Positions 1-10,412 are shown, numbered from the stretch's first letter. The stretch is 64,000 nt of DNA from Haemophilus sputorum CCUG 13788 (GCF_000238795.1 NZ_AFNK01000035.1:126001-190000); one strand, 5' to 3'. A program made the numbers and translations. The notes: generated by a model from the sequence alone, not told the origin.

Positions 1-1409
1 TTGATGATGAAAACCAAACTGTCGCAATTAGCTTCGTTGTTGATGCGGGTCAACGTACTTATGTACGTAAAATCCGCTTTGAAGGCAATGATGTAACCGC
101 TGACTCAACTTTACGCCGTGAAATGCGTCAACAAGAAGGTGCATGGTTATCGACTTCTGCAGTAACACTTGGTAAAAGCCGTTTAGAACGTACTGGTTTC
201 TATGATAGCGTTGAAATGGAAATGCAGAATGTACCAGAAACCAATGACCAAGTTGATGTTGTATATAAAATTAAAGAACGCAATACTGGTTCTATCAACT
301 TCGGTGTAGGTTATGGTACAGAAAGTGGCTTTAGCTACCAAGCTGGTATTAAACAAGACAACTTCTTAGGCTTAGGTTCAACTATCAGTTTAAGTGGTAC
401 ACGTAACGACTACGGTACTAGCGTGAACTTAGGTTATACCGAACCGTACTTTACCAAAGATGGTGTAAGCCTTGGTGGAAACATTTTCTATGAAGACTAC
501 GATAACTCAGATAGTAGCACTTCTGCAGCTTATAAACGTAAAACTTATGGTATCAATGGTACGCTTGGCTTCCCAGTAGATGAAAACAACTCTTACTACT
601 TAGGCTTAGGTTACACACATGACAAATTAAACAACGTAAGTCGTGAATATACCCGTGAGAAATATGTTAAATCAATGGGCTTTAAGTACGATAAAAACAC
701 CAGTTATTACAGCAAAATTAAAGCAGATGACTTCGATTTCTCACTAGGTTGGAACTATAACAGCTTAAACCGTGGTTATTTCCCAACACAAGGTACCTCA
801 GCAGGTATTGGTGGAAAAATTACTATTCCAGGTTCTGATAATAAATACTATCGTGTGAATGCAGATTTCCGTAATTACTATCCACTTAACCGTGAGCATA
901 AATGGGTTATCTCAACCAAATTAGGCGCATCTTATACTAACGGTTACGGCGGTAAAAAAGTACCATTCTACCAGCTCTTCTCTGCAGGTGGCATTGGCTC
1001 ATTACGCGGTTTCTCTTATGGCGCAATTGGCCCGAAAGCGATTTATTATTCACAAAATACACGTGCCTTTACCGAAAACAGTGAAGACGTAGTTGGTGGT
1101 AATGCAATGGCATTAGCAAGTGTTGAACTTATTGTACCAACGCCATTTATTAGTGAGAAATTCCAACATAATGTTCGTACTTCATTATTCGTAGATGCAG
1201 CTAGCGTATGGACAACTAAATGGAAAGCCGCTAAATATCCAAACTTACCGGACTTTAGCGATTACAAACGTGTTCGTGCTTCTGCAGGTATTGGCTTCCA
1301 ATGGCAGTCACCAATCGGTCCACTTTCATTCTCTTATGCAAAACCGATTAAAAAATATACTGGAGATGAAATCGAACAATTCCAATTTAGCATTGGTAGT
1401 ACATTCTAA
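1..1409 (+). CDS. bamA: BamA, outer membrane protein assembly factor (5' end outside window)
   Basis: Central component of the BAM complex, which folds and inserts beta-barrel proteins into the outer membrane. The reading frame is open from base 3 (reading DDENQTVAISF...), so about 468 C-terminal residues are present and the signal peptide and early POTRA domains lie to the left. The first ~80 residues look like the end of POTRA5 (YVRKIRFEGND, then LRREMRQQEG). The rest is the 16-stranded barrel with many alternating aromatic strands. The conserved loop-6 RGF motif is in GSLRGFSYG near base 1000. The protein ends in FQFSIGSTF, with the C-terminal phenylalanine that serves as outer-membrane targeting signal. 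The gene heads the usual bamA-skp-lpxD-fabZ-lpxA order. The first ATG at 123 is internal, not a start. Confidence 0.97.
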   Translation, partial: DDENQTVAISFVVDAGQRTYVRKIRFEGNDVTADSTLRREMRQQEGAWLSTSAVTLGKSRLERTGFYDSVEMEMQNVPETNDQVDVVYKIKERNTGSINFGVGYGTESGFSYQAGIKQDNFLGLGSTISLSGTRNDYGTSVNLGYTEPYFTKDGVSLGGNIFYEDYDNSDSSTSAAYKRKTYGINGTLGFPVDENNSYYLGLGYTHDKLNNVSREYTREKYVKSMGFKYDKNTSYYSKIKADDFDFSLGWNYNSLNRGYFPTQGTSAGIGGKITIPGSDNKYYRVNADFRNYYPLNREHKWVISTKLGASYTNGYGGKKVPFYQLFSAGGIGSLRGFSYGAIGPKAIYYSQNTRAFTENSEDVVGGNAMALASVELIVPTPFISEKFQHNVRTSLFVDAASVWTTKWKAAKYPNLPDFSDYKRVRASAGIGFQWQSPIGPLSFSYAKPIKKYTGDEIEQFQFSIGSTF

Positions 1410-1416
1410 TTTTCAA

Positions 1417-1459
1417 GCGGTTAAATTTGATAAAATTTTTGCAAAAACAATTTAACCGC
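1417..1459 (+). terminator. Inverted USS pair between bamA and skp
   Basis: GCGGTTAAATTTG at 1417 is mirrored by CAATTTAACCGC ending at 1459, with an A/T-rich loop. The stem is made of two uptake-signal cores in opposite orientation. There is no clean T-run after it, so it is more likely an attenuator or partial terminator that lowers readthrough from bamA into skp than a full stop. Confidence 0.55.
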
Positions 1460-1488
1460 CCCTTATTTACTTTTTAGAGGATAATTAT

Positions 1489-2286
1489 ATGAAAAAATTA
1501 TTTAAAGTTGCGGCTCTTTCAGCTGCGTTTATGACAGCAGGTATCGCACAAGCAGCAGACACTATCGGTTTTGCAGATCCTGGTTATATTTTACAAAACC
1601 ACCCTGTATTATTAGATGCAGCCGCAAAATTTGACGCTTTCATGAAAAGCAATGAAACACAATTTGCTGAAGAAGATAAAAAACTAGCGGAAGAAAACAA
1701 AGCTTTAACCGCAGAACGCGCAGGTATTGAAGCTGATGCGAAAAAATTAAAAGCTGAACAAGGCAATTTAGAAGCATCATTGAAAAAACAAGTTGCACAA
1801 TTAGAAAAAGATGCACCTCGTTTACGTGCAAAAGAAATCCAAGCTCGCCAAGATAAAATTATGGCAAGCCAAAAAGGTTTCCAAAATAAAGTAGAAGCGT
1901 TACAAAAACGTGAAGCTGCTTTTGCGAAAAAAGCAGAAGCTTTCCAACAAAAAGCTGAAGCTTTCCAAAAGAAAATCGAAGATGCTAATAAAAACTCAGG
2001 TGGTCTAAACCCACAAGAAGCGCAAAAACAAGCCGTTGATGAAATTAATGTGACCATCAAAGAAGTAGCAAAAGCGAAAGGTTACACCCTAGTACTTCAA
2101 CCACAAGTTGCACTTTATGCTGAAGATGAAAGCAAAGACATCACTGAAGCAGTATTAGATGCTATTAAGGCAAAACATCCAGAAATTAAACTGCCTGAGC
2201 CTAAAGCTGAAGAACAACCTGCTGCAGAAGCGCCAAAAGCAGCTGAAGAAGCAAAACCTCAAGCGACAGAAGAAGCGAAAAAATAA
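1489..2286 (+). CDS. skp: Skp/OmpH-family periplasmic chaperone, unusually long
   Basis: Periplasmic holdase that captures unfolded outer-membrane proteins leaving the Sec translocon and hands them to BAM. A signal peptide ([20 protein letters not shown], cleavage after AQA) precedes [13 protein letters not shown], the start of the trimerisation body. Residues ~45-175 form a long charged coiled coil with repeated [18 protein letters not shown] units. Residues ~175-225 ([29 protein letters not shown]) are the conserved C-terminal part of the family. The last ~30 residues are a Glu/Ala/Pro/Lys tail. At 265 residues it is about 100 longer than E. coli Skp (161). The stop overlaps the lpxD start (TAATG), implying translational coupling. 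An AGAGGAT ribosome-binding site precedes the ATG. Confidence 0.93.
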   Translation: MKKLFKVAALSAAFMTAGIAQAADTIGFADPGYILQNHPVLLDAAAKFDAFMKSNETQFAEEDKKLAEENKALTAERAGIEADAKKLKAEQGNLEASLKKQVAQLEKDAPRLRAKEIQARQDKIMASQKGFQNKVEALQKREAAFAKKAEAFQQKAEAFQKKIEDANKNSGGLNPQEAQKQAVDEINVTIKEVAKAKGYTLVLQPQVALYAEDESKDITEAVLDAIKAKHPEIKLPEPKAEEQPAAEAPKAAEEAKPQATEEAKK

Positions 2287-3311
2287 TGGCAACATTCCGT
2301 TTAATTGAATTAGCGGAGCATATCGGCGGTACTTTAAAAGGTAACGCCGATTTGGCTATTGATAGCATTGCAGCTTTAAACAAAGCGCAGTCTTCGCAAA
2401 TCACTTTTATTTCTAATGCAAAATATCGTGAAAATTTGACCGCTTGCCAAGCTGGCGCCATTATTGTCAGCCCTGCAGATGCTGAATTTTGTGCGCCAGA
2501 GCAAAACTTGATTATCGTAGATAATCCTTATGTGGCTTATGCAAAACTGGCTCAATATATGGATAGCACGCCAAAAGCTGCTTCACAAATCCACCCTTCT
2601 GCAGTTATTTCAAGCGATGCAAAATTAGGTCACAATGTTTCTGTTGGTGCGAATGCAGTGATTGAAAGCGGTGTTGTGCTAGGAGATGATGTTGTCATTG
2701 GTGCTGGCTGCTTTGTTGGTAAAGGAAGCCGTATTGGTGCAAGAACCCAATTATGGGCAAATGTTTCGATTTATCATGGTGTGCAATTAGGTGAAGACTG
2801 TTTAATTCAATCTTCAGCCGTCATCGGCAGCGATGGCTTCGGTTATGCCAATGAAAAAGGTCAATGGATCAAAATTCCACAAACAGGTGGGGTAATCATT
2901 GGCAACCGTGTTGAAATTGGTGCATGCACTTGTATCGACCGTGGCGCGCTTGATCCTACTGTCATTGAAGATAATGTGATTATTGATAACCTTTGCCAAA
3001 TTGCTCATAACGTGCATATCGGTTATGGCACCGCTGTTGCTGGTGGCGTAATTATGGCGGGTAGCCTTAAAGTCGGCAAATTCTGTCAAATTGGTGGGGC
3101 AAGCGTTATCAACGGCCATATGGAAATTTGCGATGGTGCCATTATTACGGGAATGTGTATGGTGATGAAGCCCATTACCGAAAAAGGAATTTATTCTTCT
3201 GGTATTCCAGCACAAACCAATAAAGAATGGCGTAAAACAGCTGCGCTTACCTTGAATATTGATGAAATGAACAAACGCTTAAAGGCTCTAGAAAAGCGTT
3301 TAAGTGAATAA
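2286..3311 (+). CDS. lpxD: UDP-3-O-(3-hydroxymyristoyl)glucosamine N-acyltransferase
   Basis: Third step of lipid A synthesis in the cytoplasm: transfers a 3-hydroxyacyl chain from acyl-ACP to the 2-amino group of UDP-3-O-acyl-glucosamine. At 341 residues it matches E. coli LpxD. The N-terminal ~95 residues are the uridine-binding domain. From residue ~100 there is a left-handed beta-helix of hexapeptide repeats ([LIV]GxxxX), and the catalytic-histidine segment reads [18 protein letters not shown]. The C-terminal helices end in [14 protein letters not shown]. It shares one base with the stop of skp and is followed 24 bases later by fabZ. Confidence 0.97.
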   Translation: MATFRLIELAEHIGGTLKGNADLAIDSIAALNKAQSSQITFISNAKYRENLTACQAGAIIVSPADAEFCAPEQNLIIVDNPYVAYAKLAQYMDSTPKAASQIHPSAVISSDAKLGHNVSVGANAVIESGVVLGDDVVIGAGCFVGKGSRIGARTQLWANVSIYHGVQLGEDCLIQSSAVIGSDGFGYANEKGQWIKIPQTGGVIIGNRVEIGACTCIDRGALDPTVIEDNVIIDNLCQIAHNVHIGYGTAVAGGVIMAGSLKVGKFCQIGGASVINGHMEICDGAIITGMCMVMKPITEKGIYSSGIPAQTNKEWRKTAALTLNIDEMNKRLKALEKRLSE

Positions 3312-3335
3312 ACAAATTGTGAGGTCTAAATCTAC

Positions 3336-3800
3336 ATGACTATTGAAGTACAAGAAAACCGTCAACCAAAAATCATTGAAGTCACTGAAATTATGGATAT
3401 GCTTCCGCATCGTTATCCATTTTTATTAGTTGATCGCGTGACTGATTATGAAGAAGGCAAATGGCTTAGAGCAGTGAAAAATGTGACTGTAAACGAGCCT
3501 TGCTTTACCGGTCACTTCCCTGCAAAACCAATTTTCCCAGGTGTGTTAATTTTAGAAGCAATGGCACAAGCAACCGGTATTCTTGCTGTTGCTAGCTACG
3601 GAAAAATGAAAGAAGGCGAATTATACTACTTCGCTGCGATTGACAATGCGCGTTTTAAACGCCCTGTTGTGCCTGGCGATCAACTTGTACTTGAAGTTGA
3701 ATTTTTAACAGAAAAAAGAGGCATTACCAAATTTACTGGTAAAGCTTATGTAGATGGCAAATTAGCTTGCGAAGCTGATTTAATGTGTGCGAGAAAATAA
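3336..3800 (+). CDS. fabZ: (3R)-hydroxyacyl-ACP dehydratase FabZ
   Basis: Dehydrates 3-hydroxyacyl-ACP to trans-2-enoyl-ACP in fatty acid elongation and so competes with LpxA and LpxD for hydroxyacyl-ACP. It is 154 residues with a hot-dog fold. The signature [20 protein letters not shown] carries the active-site histidine and glutamate. [13 protein letters not shown] near the N-terminus is also typical. Its place between lpxD and lpxA is the conserved proteobacterial arrangement linking membrane phospholipid and lipid A supply. The start ATG is preceded by a rather distant GAGGT. Confidence 0.97.
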   Translation: MTIEVQENRQPKIIEVTEIMDMLPHRYPFLLVDRVTDYEEGKWLRAVKNVTVNEPCFTGHFPAKPIFPGVLILEAMAQATGILAVASYGKMKEGELYYFAAIDNARFKRPVVPGDQLVLEVEFLTEKRGITKFTGKAYVDGKLACEADLMCARK

Positions 3801-3818
3801 CCCAATAAGGGGGAAATT

Positions 3819-4613
3819 ATGCGTTTAATTGATTCAACTGCCATCATTCACCCTACTGCGATGGTTGCAGATGGGGCTGAAATCGGCGCGAAAGTAGAGA
3901 TCGGGGCATTTTGTGTTATTGGTAAAGATGTCAAGATCGGCGCTAGAACAAAAATCCATAGCCACGTTGTCATCGATGGTATTACTGAAATTGGTGAAGA
4001 TAACCATATCTTCCAATTCGCAAGCATTGGTGAAATCAACCAAGATTTAAAATACCAAGGTGAGCCCACTAAAACAATTATTGGAAACCGTAACCGTATT
4101 CGTGAAAGCGTGACCATTCACCGTGGTACCGTTCAAGGTGGTGGAATTACCCGTGTTGGCGATGATAACCTCTTTATGATTAACAGCCACATTGCTCACG
4201 ACTGTAGCATCGGTAATCGTTGTATTATTGCAAATAACGGAACACTTGCAGGCCATGTTACCCTTGATGATTTTGTGATTGTCGGCGGAATGTCAGCTAT
4301 TCACCAATTTGCAGTTATTGGCGCACATGTGATGCTCGGTGGTGGTTCAATGGTTAGCCAAGATGTTCCTCCTTACGTGATGGCACAAGGCAACCATGCT
4401 CGCCCTTTTGGCATTAACTTTGAAGGGCTAAAACGCCGTGGTTTTGATAAACCAGCAATGCATGCAATCCGTGCAGTTTATAAGCTTTTATATAGCAGCA
4501 ACAAAACGGTTGAAGAAGCCTTACCAGAAATCGAACAAATTGCTGAAAAAGAACCCGCAGCAAAAGCTTTTGTGGATTTCTTCAAACGCTCAACTCGCGG
4601 TATTATCCGCTAA
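3819..4613 (+). CDS. lpxA: Acyl-ACP--UDP-N-acetylglucosamine O-acyltransferase
   Basis: First step of lipid A synthesis: O-acylation of UDP-GlcNAc. It has 264 residues, against 262 in E. coli. The N-terminal two thirds is a left-handed beta-helix of hexapeptide repeats. [15 protein letters not shown] holds the catalytic histidine, and the C-terminal ~70 residues are the helical domain ([19 protein letters not shown]). A strong AAGGGGGA ribosome-binding site precedes it. In E. coli and H. influenzae lpxB follows; here a terminator and the convergent cydD gene follow instead, so lpxB must lie elsewhere. Confidence 0.97.
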   Translation: MRLIDSTAIIHPTAMVADGAEIGAKVEIGAFCVIGKDVKIGARTKIHSHVVIDGITEIGEDNHIFQFASIGEINQDLKYQGEPTKTIIGNRNRIRESVTIHRGTVQGGGITRVGDDNLFMINSHIAHDCSIGNRCIIANNGTLAGHVTLDDFVIVGGMSAIHQFAVIGAHVMLGGGSMVSQDVPPYVMAQGNHARPFGINFEGLKRRGFDKPAMHAIRAVYKLLYSSNKTVEEALPEIEQIAEKEPAAKAFVDFFKRSTRGIIR

Positions 4614-4630
4614 AGAAATGCTAAAGAAAT

Positions 4631-4652
4631 GGGGCTAACATCTGTTAGCCCC
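4631..4652 (+). terminator. Rho-independent terminator after lpxA
   Basis: GGGGCTAACA, TC loop, TGTTAGCCCC, then ATTTTTTC. A strong 10-bp stem with T-run lies 18 bases after the lpxA stop and just before the end of the convergent cydD gene. Confidence 0.9.
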
Positions 4653-4659
4653 ATTTTTT

Positions 4660-6405
4660 CTACTCTGCTAATAACTCTGCGAAATAACCTGAATTCTCAA
4701 GGCTTTGATAATCGCCTTTTTGTACCATCTGCCCTTTCTTCATGACCCAAATTTCATCACATTGTTTTAAATCTTCAATGCGGTGAGTAATCATTAGCGT
4801 AGTTTTCTGTTCGCTTAAATTTGCCAGTGCGCTTAAAACCTGCTGTTCAGATTGCATATCCAAGCTAGCGGTTGGTTCATCAAGTAACAATAAATCCGCT
4901 TGACGTAATAATGCTCTCGCAATAGCAATTCGCTGAGCCTGCCCGCCAGAAATCCCACTATTTTCTTCTTGAATTACGTTATCTAAACCCAACCGATAAA
5001 CGAATTCATCTGCTTTAGAAAGTTTCAACGCGTCTTCAAATTGTTCAGAAGTTACATTCTGACTACCTAGTAGCACATTCTCTTCAAGCGTGCCTTGAAT
5101 CAATTGTGGGTTCTGTCCAACCCAAGCCAGACGCATACGATATTGTGCTAAATTTAGTTCACACAACTCCACACCATTCACTTTAACCGATCCCTGATAA
5201 GGTAAAAAACCTAACAGCATATTCAGTAACGAACTTTTCCCCGCACCACTTTGCCCAACTAAAGCAATATGTTGATTTGCTTTCAGCTCAAAATCTAATG
5301 GTGCCGTTAAAGTTTTGCCTTGCGGAGAAAGCACCACACAACCGTGAGCTTGAATCTCAAGCGGTTGATTTGGTAAATCTTTTTGCAAATCTGGCCGCTT
5401 GTTCATTGGCGATTGGGCTGATAAAAATGCTTCAATACTATCTGCTGCCCCAATCGCAGCTGCTTTATCGTGATAATAAACGCCAAGTTCTCTTAGTGGT
5501 TGATAAAATTCTGGCGCTAACATTAAACAGAAAAAGCCCGTGAAAAGACTCACTCCTAATCCATAATCCCCAAAATCTAGCTCACCTAAATAGACAAAAC
5601 CGAAATAGACCGCTGAAGCCGCAATAGAGATAGCGGTGAAAAATTCCAAAACAGCTGAAGAAAGGAAGGCCATTTTTAGCACATCCATCGTACTTAATCG
5701 AAAGGCTTCTGTGCTTTCATGAATCTCTTTAACTTGTTGTTCGGCCTGACCAAATAACCGAATCGTCTCTAGCCCTTTTAAGCGATCTAAAAACTGCCCG
5801 CTAATTTTAGAAAGAATACCGATGTTACGTTGATTCGCTTCTACCGCTTTTATCCCTGCTAACGCCATAAACACCGGTAACAAAGGTAAGGTAGCAAATA
5901 AAATTAAACCAGCCGCCCAGTTCAGCGGAAAAACAAAGCCTAAAATCACCAGCGGTACGACTAACGAAAGATACTGCTGAGGCAAATAGCGCGCATAGAA
6001 ATTATGCAAATTATTCACCTGTTCTAGCATAAGTGCCGCCCAACTTCCTGCCGGTTTTTGGCGCATATCAATTGGGCCAATATCAGTAAGCTTTTCAATA
6101 ATCTGGCGACGTAATGCATGCCGTAAGGTTTTTCCGGCATGAAAACCGACTCGTTCACGCGCCCAAATGAGCAAAGCTCGACCAGCAAAACAGGCTATCA
6201 AGCAACCTAGCTCTGTCATTAACGTGTTAGAAGCAATATTTTCTAACATCACTTTTTGCAAAATAGTCGCTAAAAGCCACATCTGCCCAATCATTAGCAG
6301 GGCGCTAAGCGAGCCAAATAGAACATTAAGATGAATAAACTTTTTAATCGTACGGCTTTGTAGCTTGAGCCATTTTTGTAATTGCTTTTGTCGTTGTTTT
6401 TCCAT
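4660..6405 (-). CDS. cydD: CydD-type subunit of the thiol-reductant ABC exporter
   Basis: Half of the heterodimeric CydDC inner-membrane ABC transporter, which exports glutathione/cysteine and is needed to assemble cytochrome bd. Six transmembrane helices occupy residues ~20-320. The ATP-binding domain has Walker A GQSGAGKSS, signature ISGGQAQRIAIARAL, Walker B LLLLDEPTASLD and H-loop MITHR. I chose the ATG at 6405 (581 residues, MEKQRQKQ); the longer GTG start at 6426 lies inside the stem of the tamB terminator. No cydC partner lies downstream, where lpxA converges, although the two genes are adjacent in E. coli. Confidence 0.88.
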   Translation of the reverse strand: MEKQRQKQLQKWLKLQSRTIKKFIHLNVLFGSLSALLMIGQMWLLATILQKVMLENIASNTLMTELGCLIACFAGRALLIWARERVGFHAGKTLRHALRRQIIEKLTDIGPIDMRQKPAGSWAALMLEQVNNLHNFYARYLPQQYLSLVVPLVILGFVFPLNWAAGLILFATLPLLPVFMALAGIKAVEANQRNIGILSKISGQFLDRLKGLETIRLFGQAEQQVKEIHESTEAFRLSTMDVLKMAFLSSAVLEFFTAISIAASAVYFGFVYLGELDFGDYGLGVSLFTGFFCLMLAPEFYQPLRELGVYYHDKAAAIGAADSIEAFLSAQSPMNKRPDLQKDLPNQPLEIQAHGCVVLSPQGKTLTAPLDFELKANQHIALVGQSGAGKSSLLNMLLGFLPYQGSVKVNGVELCELNLAQYRMRLAWVGQNPQLIQGTLEENVLLGSQNVTSEQFEDALKLSKADEFVYRLGLDNVIQEENSGISGGQAQRIAIARALLRQADLLLLDEPTASLDMQSEQQVLSALANLSEQKTTLMITHRIEDLKQCDEIWVMKKGQMVQKGDYQSLENSGYFAELLAE

Positions 6406-6421
6406 AATTATTAAAATAGAA

Positions 6422-6447
6422 AGCACAAGCTCATTAGAACTTGTGCT
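6422..6447 (-). terminator. Terminator between tamB and cydD
   Basis: On the minus strand AGCACAAG, 10-base loop, CTTGTGCT, then TTCTATTTTAAT. It sits 5 bases after the tamB stop and separates tamB from cydD. Confidence 0.7.
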
Positions 6448-6452
6448 AAAAA

Positions 6453-9400
6453 CTAATCAAATTCGAAACGGTACATTAAATCTACCGCTTGGTTAACGCT
6501 AGAAACCCACTGTAAATAAAGCTTCGGCGTAAGCGTATAACGTAATGTTAATTCCGTCAATGGTGCAAAGATACCCACGCCATATTTCACACGGAATTTC
6601 GGTGTTAAGCTAGCGCTTACTTCAACTTTGGTATTATCGCCAATCCCTGCCGTACTTACACTTAGATCATTTAAGCCGAAAGTACTGCCGACTTTACCCA
6701 CCGTTTTCGCACTTTTTGAAAGGCTCATGCTCAATAATGCAGCAGCCATTGAGTTACTTGAGCCGGCTTCACCACTATTTTCTAATGAGCGACCTGTCAG
6801 TAAATACGAAAGCGCCTGATCTTGCGAGGTTTGCGGGTCAGAGAACACTTTTACATTCAAGTTATCTGCAATACCTGTGACTTTAACCCCTGCTGTTACA
6901 CTTGGATCTTCCATCGCTTCTGGGTTACGAATCGCTTCAAAGTTCAACGTTGGCTGTGATGGTAAGCCTGCAAATTGAATGACACCTTTACGAATCAATA
7001 AATCCTGCCCAAAAGAAGCAAAACGGCCTTTCAATAAATTCACTTGACCATATAAGCCTAATCCTTGTTTACCTTGACGAACCGCAATTGTCCCATTGAG
7101 ATGGGTTTTCAATCCATAAGCATTTAAGCTAACATCATCTCCGATGTTAATTTTTAAATCCGATTTAATTGCCATACCACTTGAAGTTTGCTCCGGTAAC
7201 TGACGTTGAGAGAATGGCACTTTTGTTTTTGCCGAGCCATCCATAATCACTTCATCACTGCTTACTCCTACAGCACTTTCTGGCAATTCTTCCACTTCGA
7301 TTCTTGCCCAAGGAATATCAATGACGCCACCTAAAATAAGCTCTTTAGGAGTTGCAGTCACACTAATATCTGGAGAAAACTCTACCTTAGCAATATTTGG
7401 CACATTCACTCTAAAACGGTTTGCCTTAGCATGAACTTCAGTACGCCAAGCAGAAAGATCTTGCCAGTTGGCATTACCGGTTAAAAAGAGTTCACTCTCT
7501 GTCGTTTGTACGCGTCCATTCAGCGTTGAACTTGTGCCATTGAAATTCAGATCTACATTTCCGCCTGTTACATCAAACGGCATCGTTGCTGATTTAACTC
7601 GTAACTCACTTAAACCTAATCGCCCATGTAATAACGGTGCAGTAGCCGACCCGCCTAGAGTTAAGCGCGCATTGATAAGCCCATCGACACGCTCGCCCCC
7701 CGTAAGTAATGGTTTAATCAATTTTAGCGAAATCTGATCAATATTAACCGTTCCCGATAATCCGCGGGTTTTGCTTAAATCTTTCATGACCAGATCAGTC
7801 GCAATTCGACCATTATTTTCTAATTTGAGATCTGTTTTTAAATTCAGATTGTTATCAGCCAATTTCACTGTCGCTTTCAGTGGGGAAATCGTTAATGGGA
7901 AAGCACTACCACCCTCCATTTTCTGAACAAATTTCAAACTCTCGCTGTTTAAAGTGACATCCACGACTGGCGCTTTATTTTTAAACCATGCGGCTTCACC
8001 TTTAGCATTCACGAGACCAGTAATCTGACTCGATTTATCTAAAAATTGTTGCACGAAAGCTAAATCAAAACGACGCAGTTCAAATGGCACTTTGCCTTCT
8101 TGTCCTGCAGTAAATGCCGTTGGAAAACAAAGATTTAACTGATTGTGTTGCCAGCAATGTGCTGAAATATTCGCGCTGACCAACTTATTTTGATACGTAA
8201 TCGCAACCGGTTTATCCGCGTGGAAATTACCATAATCCGTTGTTTGAATTTGTGCCTGAGTTAACTGCCCACTCCACGTTTCTTGCAAGCGGTCAAATTT
8301 TCCAGAAATTTGCAAATTCGCCCCAACAGGATTCCCTTTAGAGGTCAGTTTTAGCTGATGATTTCCTTCACTTCCTTTAACAGCAAGTTGTGCCTGATCT
8401 AATTTGATATCGTTATAGCTAAATTGGCGAAGATCTAAATTGACATCCCCTTGAATGTTTTTTTCTGTTTTAACTTGCCCTTTAGCCGTTAAACTCTGCA
8501 ATTTCATCGCATCAAAACTTACATTTTTAGCAACTAAATCTAAATCTACATTCGGTTCTGCAATTTTGCCTGAAAGTTTTACATTACCGTTCATTTCAGC
8601 TTTTAAATTCGGCACTAACCCCTGTAAATTGGGGGCTTTAATTTGAGCATTAAAGTCAGATTTATCTCCTAAGTGACCGCTCATTGCAATATGATTCTCA
8701 CCATACTGTAAATCTAACCCAGGCACATTAAGCAAGTTGTTCGTTTGCGAGCTTAACTGCCCCTTTAACTGTAAATGGCGCTGATTCAGTAATCCGTTCA
8801 GATCAACTTTCTTAACATCAACCTGCCACTCTTCACCATTTTTACCTCGTCCAGCATAACCACTTGATTCTAGCTGACCATTTAATACCGCAGCCCAATC
8901 AGGCACTAGTGATTTACTGTTTACACCGTTAAGATTTAGCTTACTTTGCCAACTTACGCCGTCAGCCCAATCCACTAAACCTGTCAGCTGAGTTTTCCCT
9001 TCTAGCGCATTGAGATTCAAATCTTCAATATTAAATTGCGTTAGCGTGCCCTTACCTTTTAAGTTCAAAGCAGCTGGAGGTAAATTCATCCCACTACTTT
9101 TTACCGCTGTAGCGAGCTGATAATCCAATAAATCGCCAGAGAGCGATACATTCAGATTTTGTAACTTAAGTGGTTCTTGCCCTTTTTCTGGCATGAACGG
9201 ATATTGCATGCCTTCACTTTTTAAAGTAAGGTGCAATGGTGTACGAGGTTCAGCTAACTTCACACCGCCATCAAGCGTTAAAGCTGCCGCCCCTTGCGTA
9301 CTGAGGTTTAATTTGGTTTCATCAAACAAAGCGCCACTTAATGCCAAATCAGCTTTGCTCGCAGGAATGCCAAACGCCTTTAATGTTGGGACATCAGCAT

Positions 9401-10412
9401 GAAGATGCATATCTAGTGGATACTGATCCGCTAATGTTAATTTCCCCTGCCCTTCAATTTTTCCCTGATCGCTATCAACACTAAGCTGCTGTAAAGTCAC
9501 ATTTTGATCGTTGGCACTGGCTTGTAACTTCAAGCTATGTAATACAAAAAGAGATTCTGCTTTTTCCGCTTTTGTTTGTTGCTCAATACGAACTTGGTTA
9601 ACCTCAAGTTGAGGAATTTCAAAATCTAATGGCAGGCGGATTTGACTAGCTTTCGTCAATAACGGTTTAGAGAGCTGCGCTTTTAACGCTTCCCAATCCG
9701 TTTTCGTTTGAGAAGCGGTCGAATTTTCTGCCTCTTTTACAATTTTTTCTTCTTTTTGAACCGCTTGTATTTCATTTGCTTGTGGAAGCGAAAGAACAAA
9801 ATCGTTTAAGGCGGTAGGATGCAAACTGAGTTTACGGCCTTCGCCACTAATACCAGAATGAAAATGTCCTAATTGCATATTCATGCCATCAACCTCAACT
9901 TGAATGTTATCAAGCGAGAGCTGGTTTAATGCAATCGGTAATGGAAGCTTTAATTCAGTAAAGGGTTCACTATTATCAGGTTCTTCTTGAGCAGGTGGAA
10001 GTTTAGTGGTATCAACCGTAACATGCGCATCTTTCAACGCCACCGTTTCTAAACAAACCTTACCTGACAATAAGCAACCAAAATCAATATGTAAATTAGC
10101 CTGCCCTAATTTTACATTGACGCCATCCATTTCATATTGCGCATCAGATAAAGTTAGCCCAGATTGAATACTGCCCTCAACAGCACCAATACTCAAAGCA
10201 TCAAGTGATTTATCAGCCCATTCAATAGCTGTACGCTGACCAAAGCCTGTCATTAGAAAAGCGATAGGGGTAAACACGACTAATGACAAAGCGCCACCAA
10301 TACGGCAGCACCAACGTTTTTTCCGACTTTTTTTCACACCAGATGCTGCCGTTTTCGATTCTTCACTTACAGCAGGTGCGTTTTCACGATTCTGTTCTTT
10401 CTCTTGATTCAT
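6453..10412 (-). CDS. tamB: TamB, inner-membrane-anchored lipid transfer/translocation protein
   Basis: AsmA-like protein spanning the periplasm from an N-terminal inner-membrane anchor to TamA in the outer membrane; implicated in autotransporter assembly and in phospholipid transport to the outer membrane. It has 1319 residues. A cytoplasmic basic stretch (KKSRKKRW) precedes one transmembrane segment (~residues 37-58). A very long run of amphipathic beta-strands follows (the lipid groove). The C-terminal DUF490/TamB domain covers roughly the last 380 residues (GLYGQVNLLKGRFASFGQDL, SYLLTGRSLENSG, ending LMYRFEFD). It starts 3 bases after the tamA stop, so it is cotranscribed with tamA. Confidence 0.95.
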   Translation of the reverse strand: MNQEKEQNRENAPAVSEESKTAASGVKKSRKKRWCCRIGGALSLVVFTPIAFLMTGFGQRTAIEWADKSLDALSIGAVEGSIQSGLTLSDAQYEMDGVNVKLGQANLHIDFGCLLSGKVCLETVALKDAHVTVDTTKLPPAQEEPDNSEPFTELKLPLPIALNQLSLDNIQVEVDGMNMQLGHFHSGISGEGRKLSLHPTALNDFVLSLPQANEIQAVQKEEKIVKEAENSTASQTKTDWEALKAQLSKPLLTKASQIRLPLDFEIPQLEVNQVRIEQQTKAEKAESLFVLHSLKLQASANDQNVTLQQLSVDSDQGKIEGQGKLTLADQYPLDMHLHADVPTLKAFGIPASKADLALSGALFDETKLNLSTQGAAALTLDGGVKLAEPRTPLHLTLKSEGMQYPFMPEKGQEPLKLQNLNVSLSGDLLDYQLATAVKSSGMNLPPAALNLKGKGTLTQFNIEDLNLNALEGKTQLTGLVDWADGVSWQSKLNLNGVNSKSLVPDWAAVLNGQLESSGYAGRGKNGEEWQVDVKKVDLNGLLNQRHLQLKGQLSSQTNNLLNVPGLDLQYGENHIAMSGHLGDKSDFNAQIKAPNLQGLVPNLKAEMNGNVKLSGKIAEPNVDLDLVAKNVSFDAMKLQSLTAKGQVKTEKNIQGDVNLDLRQFSYNDIKLDQAQLAVKGSEGNHQLKLTSKGNPVGANLQISGKFDRLQETWSGQLTQAQIQTTDYGNFHADKPVAITYQNKLVSANISAHCWQHNQLNLCFPTAFTAGQEGKVPFELRRFDLAFVQQFLDKSSQITGLVNAKGEAAWFKNKAPVVDVTLNSESLKFVQKMEGGSAFPLTISPLKATVKLADNNLNLKTDLKLENNGRIATDLVMKDLSKTRGLSGTVNIDQISLKLIKPLLTGGERVDGLINARLTLGGSATAPLLHGRLGLSELRVKSATMPFDVTGGNVDLNFNGTSSTLNGRVQTTESELFLTGNANWQDLSAWRTEVHAKANRFRVNVPNIAKVEFSPDISVTATPKELILGGVIDIPWARIEVEELPESAVGVSSDEVIMDGSAKTKVPFSQRQLPEQTSSGMAIKSDLKINIGDDVSLNAYGLKTHLNGTIAVRQGKQGLGLYGQVNLLKGRFASFGQDLLIRKGVIQFAGLPSQPTLNFEAIRNPEAMEDPSVTAGVKVTGIADNLNVKVFSDPQTSQDQALSYLLTGRSLENSGEAGSSNSMAAALLSMSLSKSAKTVGKVGSTFGLNDLSVSTAGIGDNTKVEVSASLTPKFRVKYGVGIFAPLTELTLRYTLTPKLYLQWVSSVNQAVDLMYRFEFD

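Noticed and set aside
6406-6426. GTG start for cydD
   Set aside because: Falls in the tamB terminator stem; the ATG at 6405 gives the expected N-terminus.
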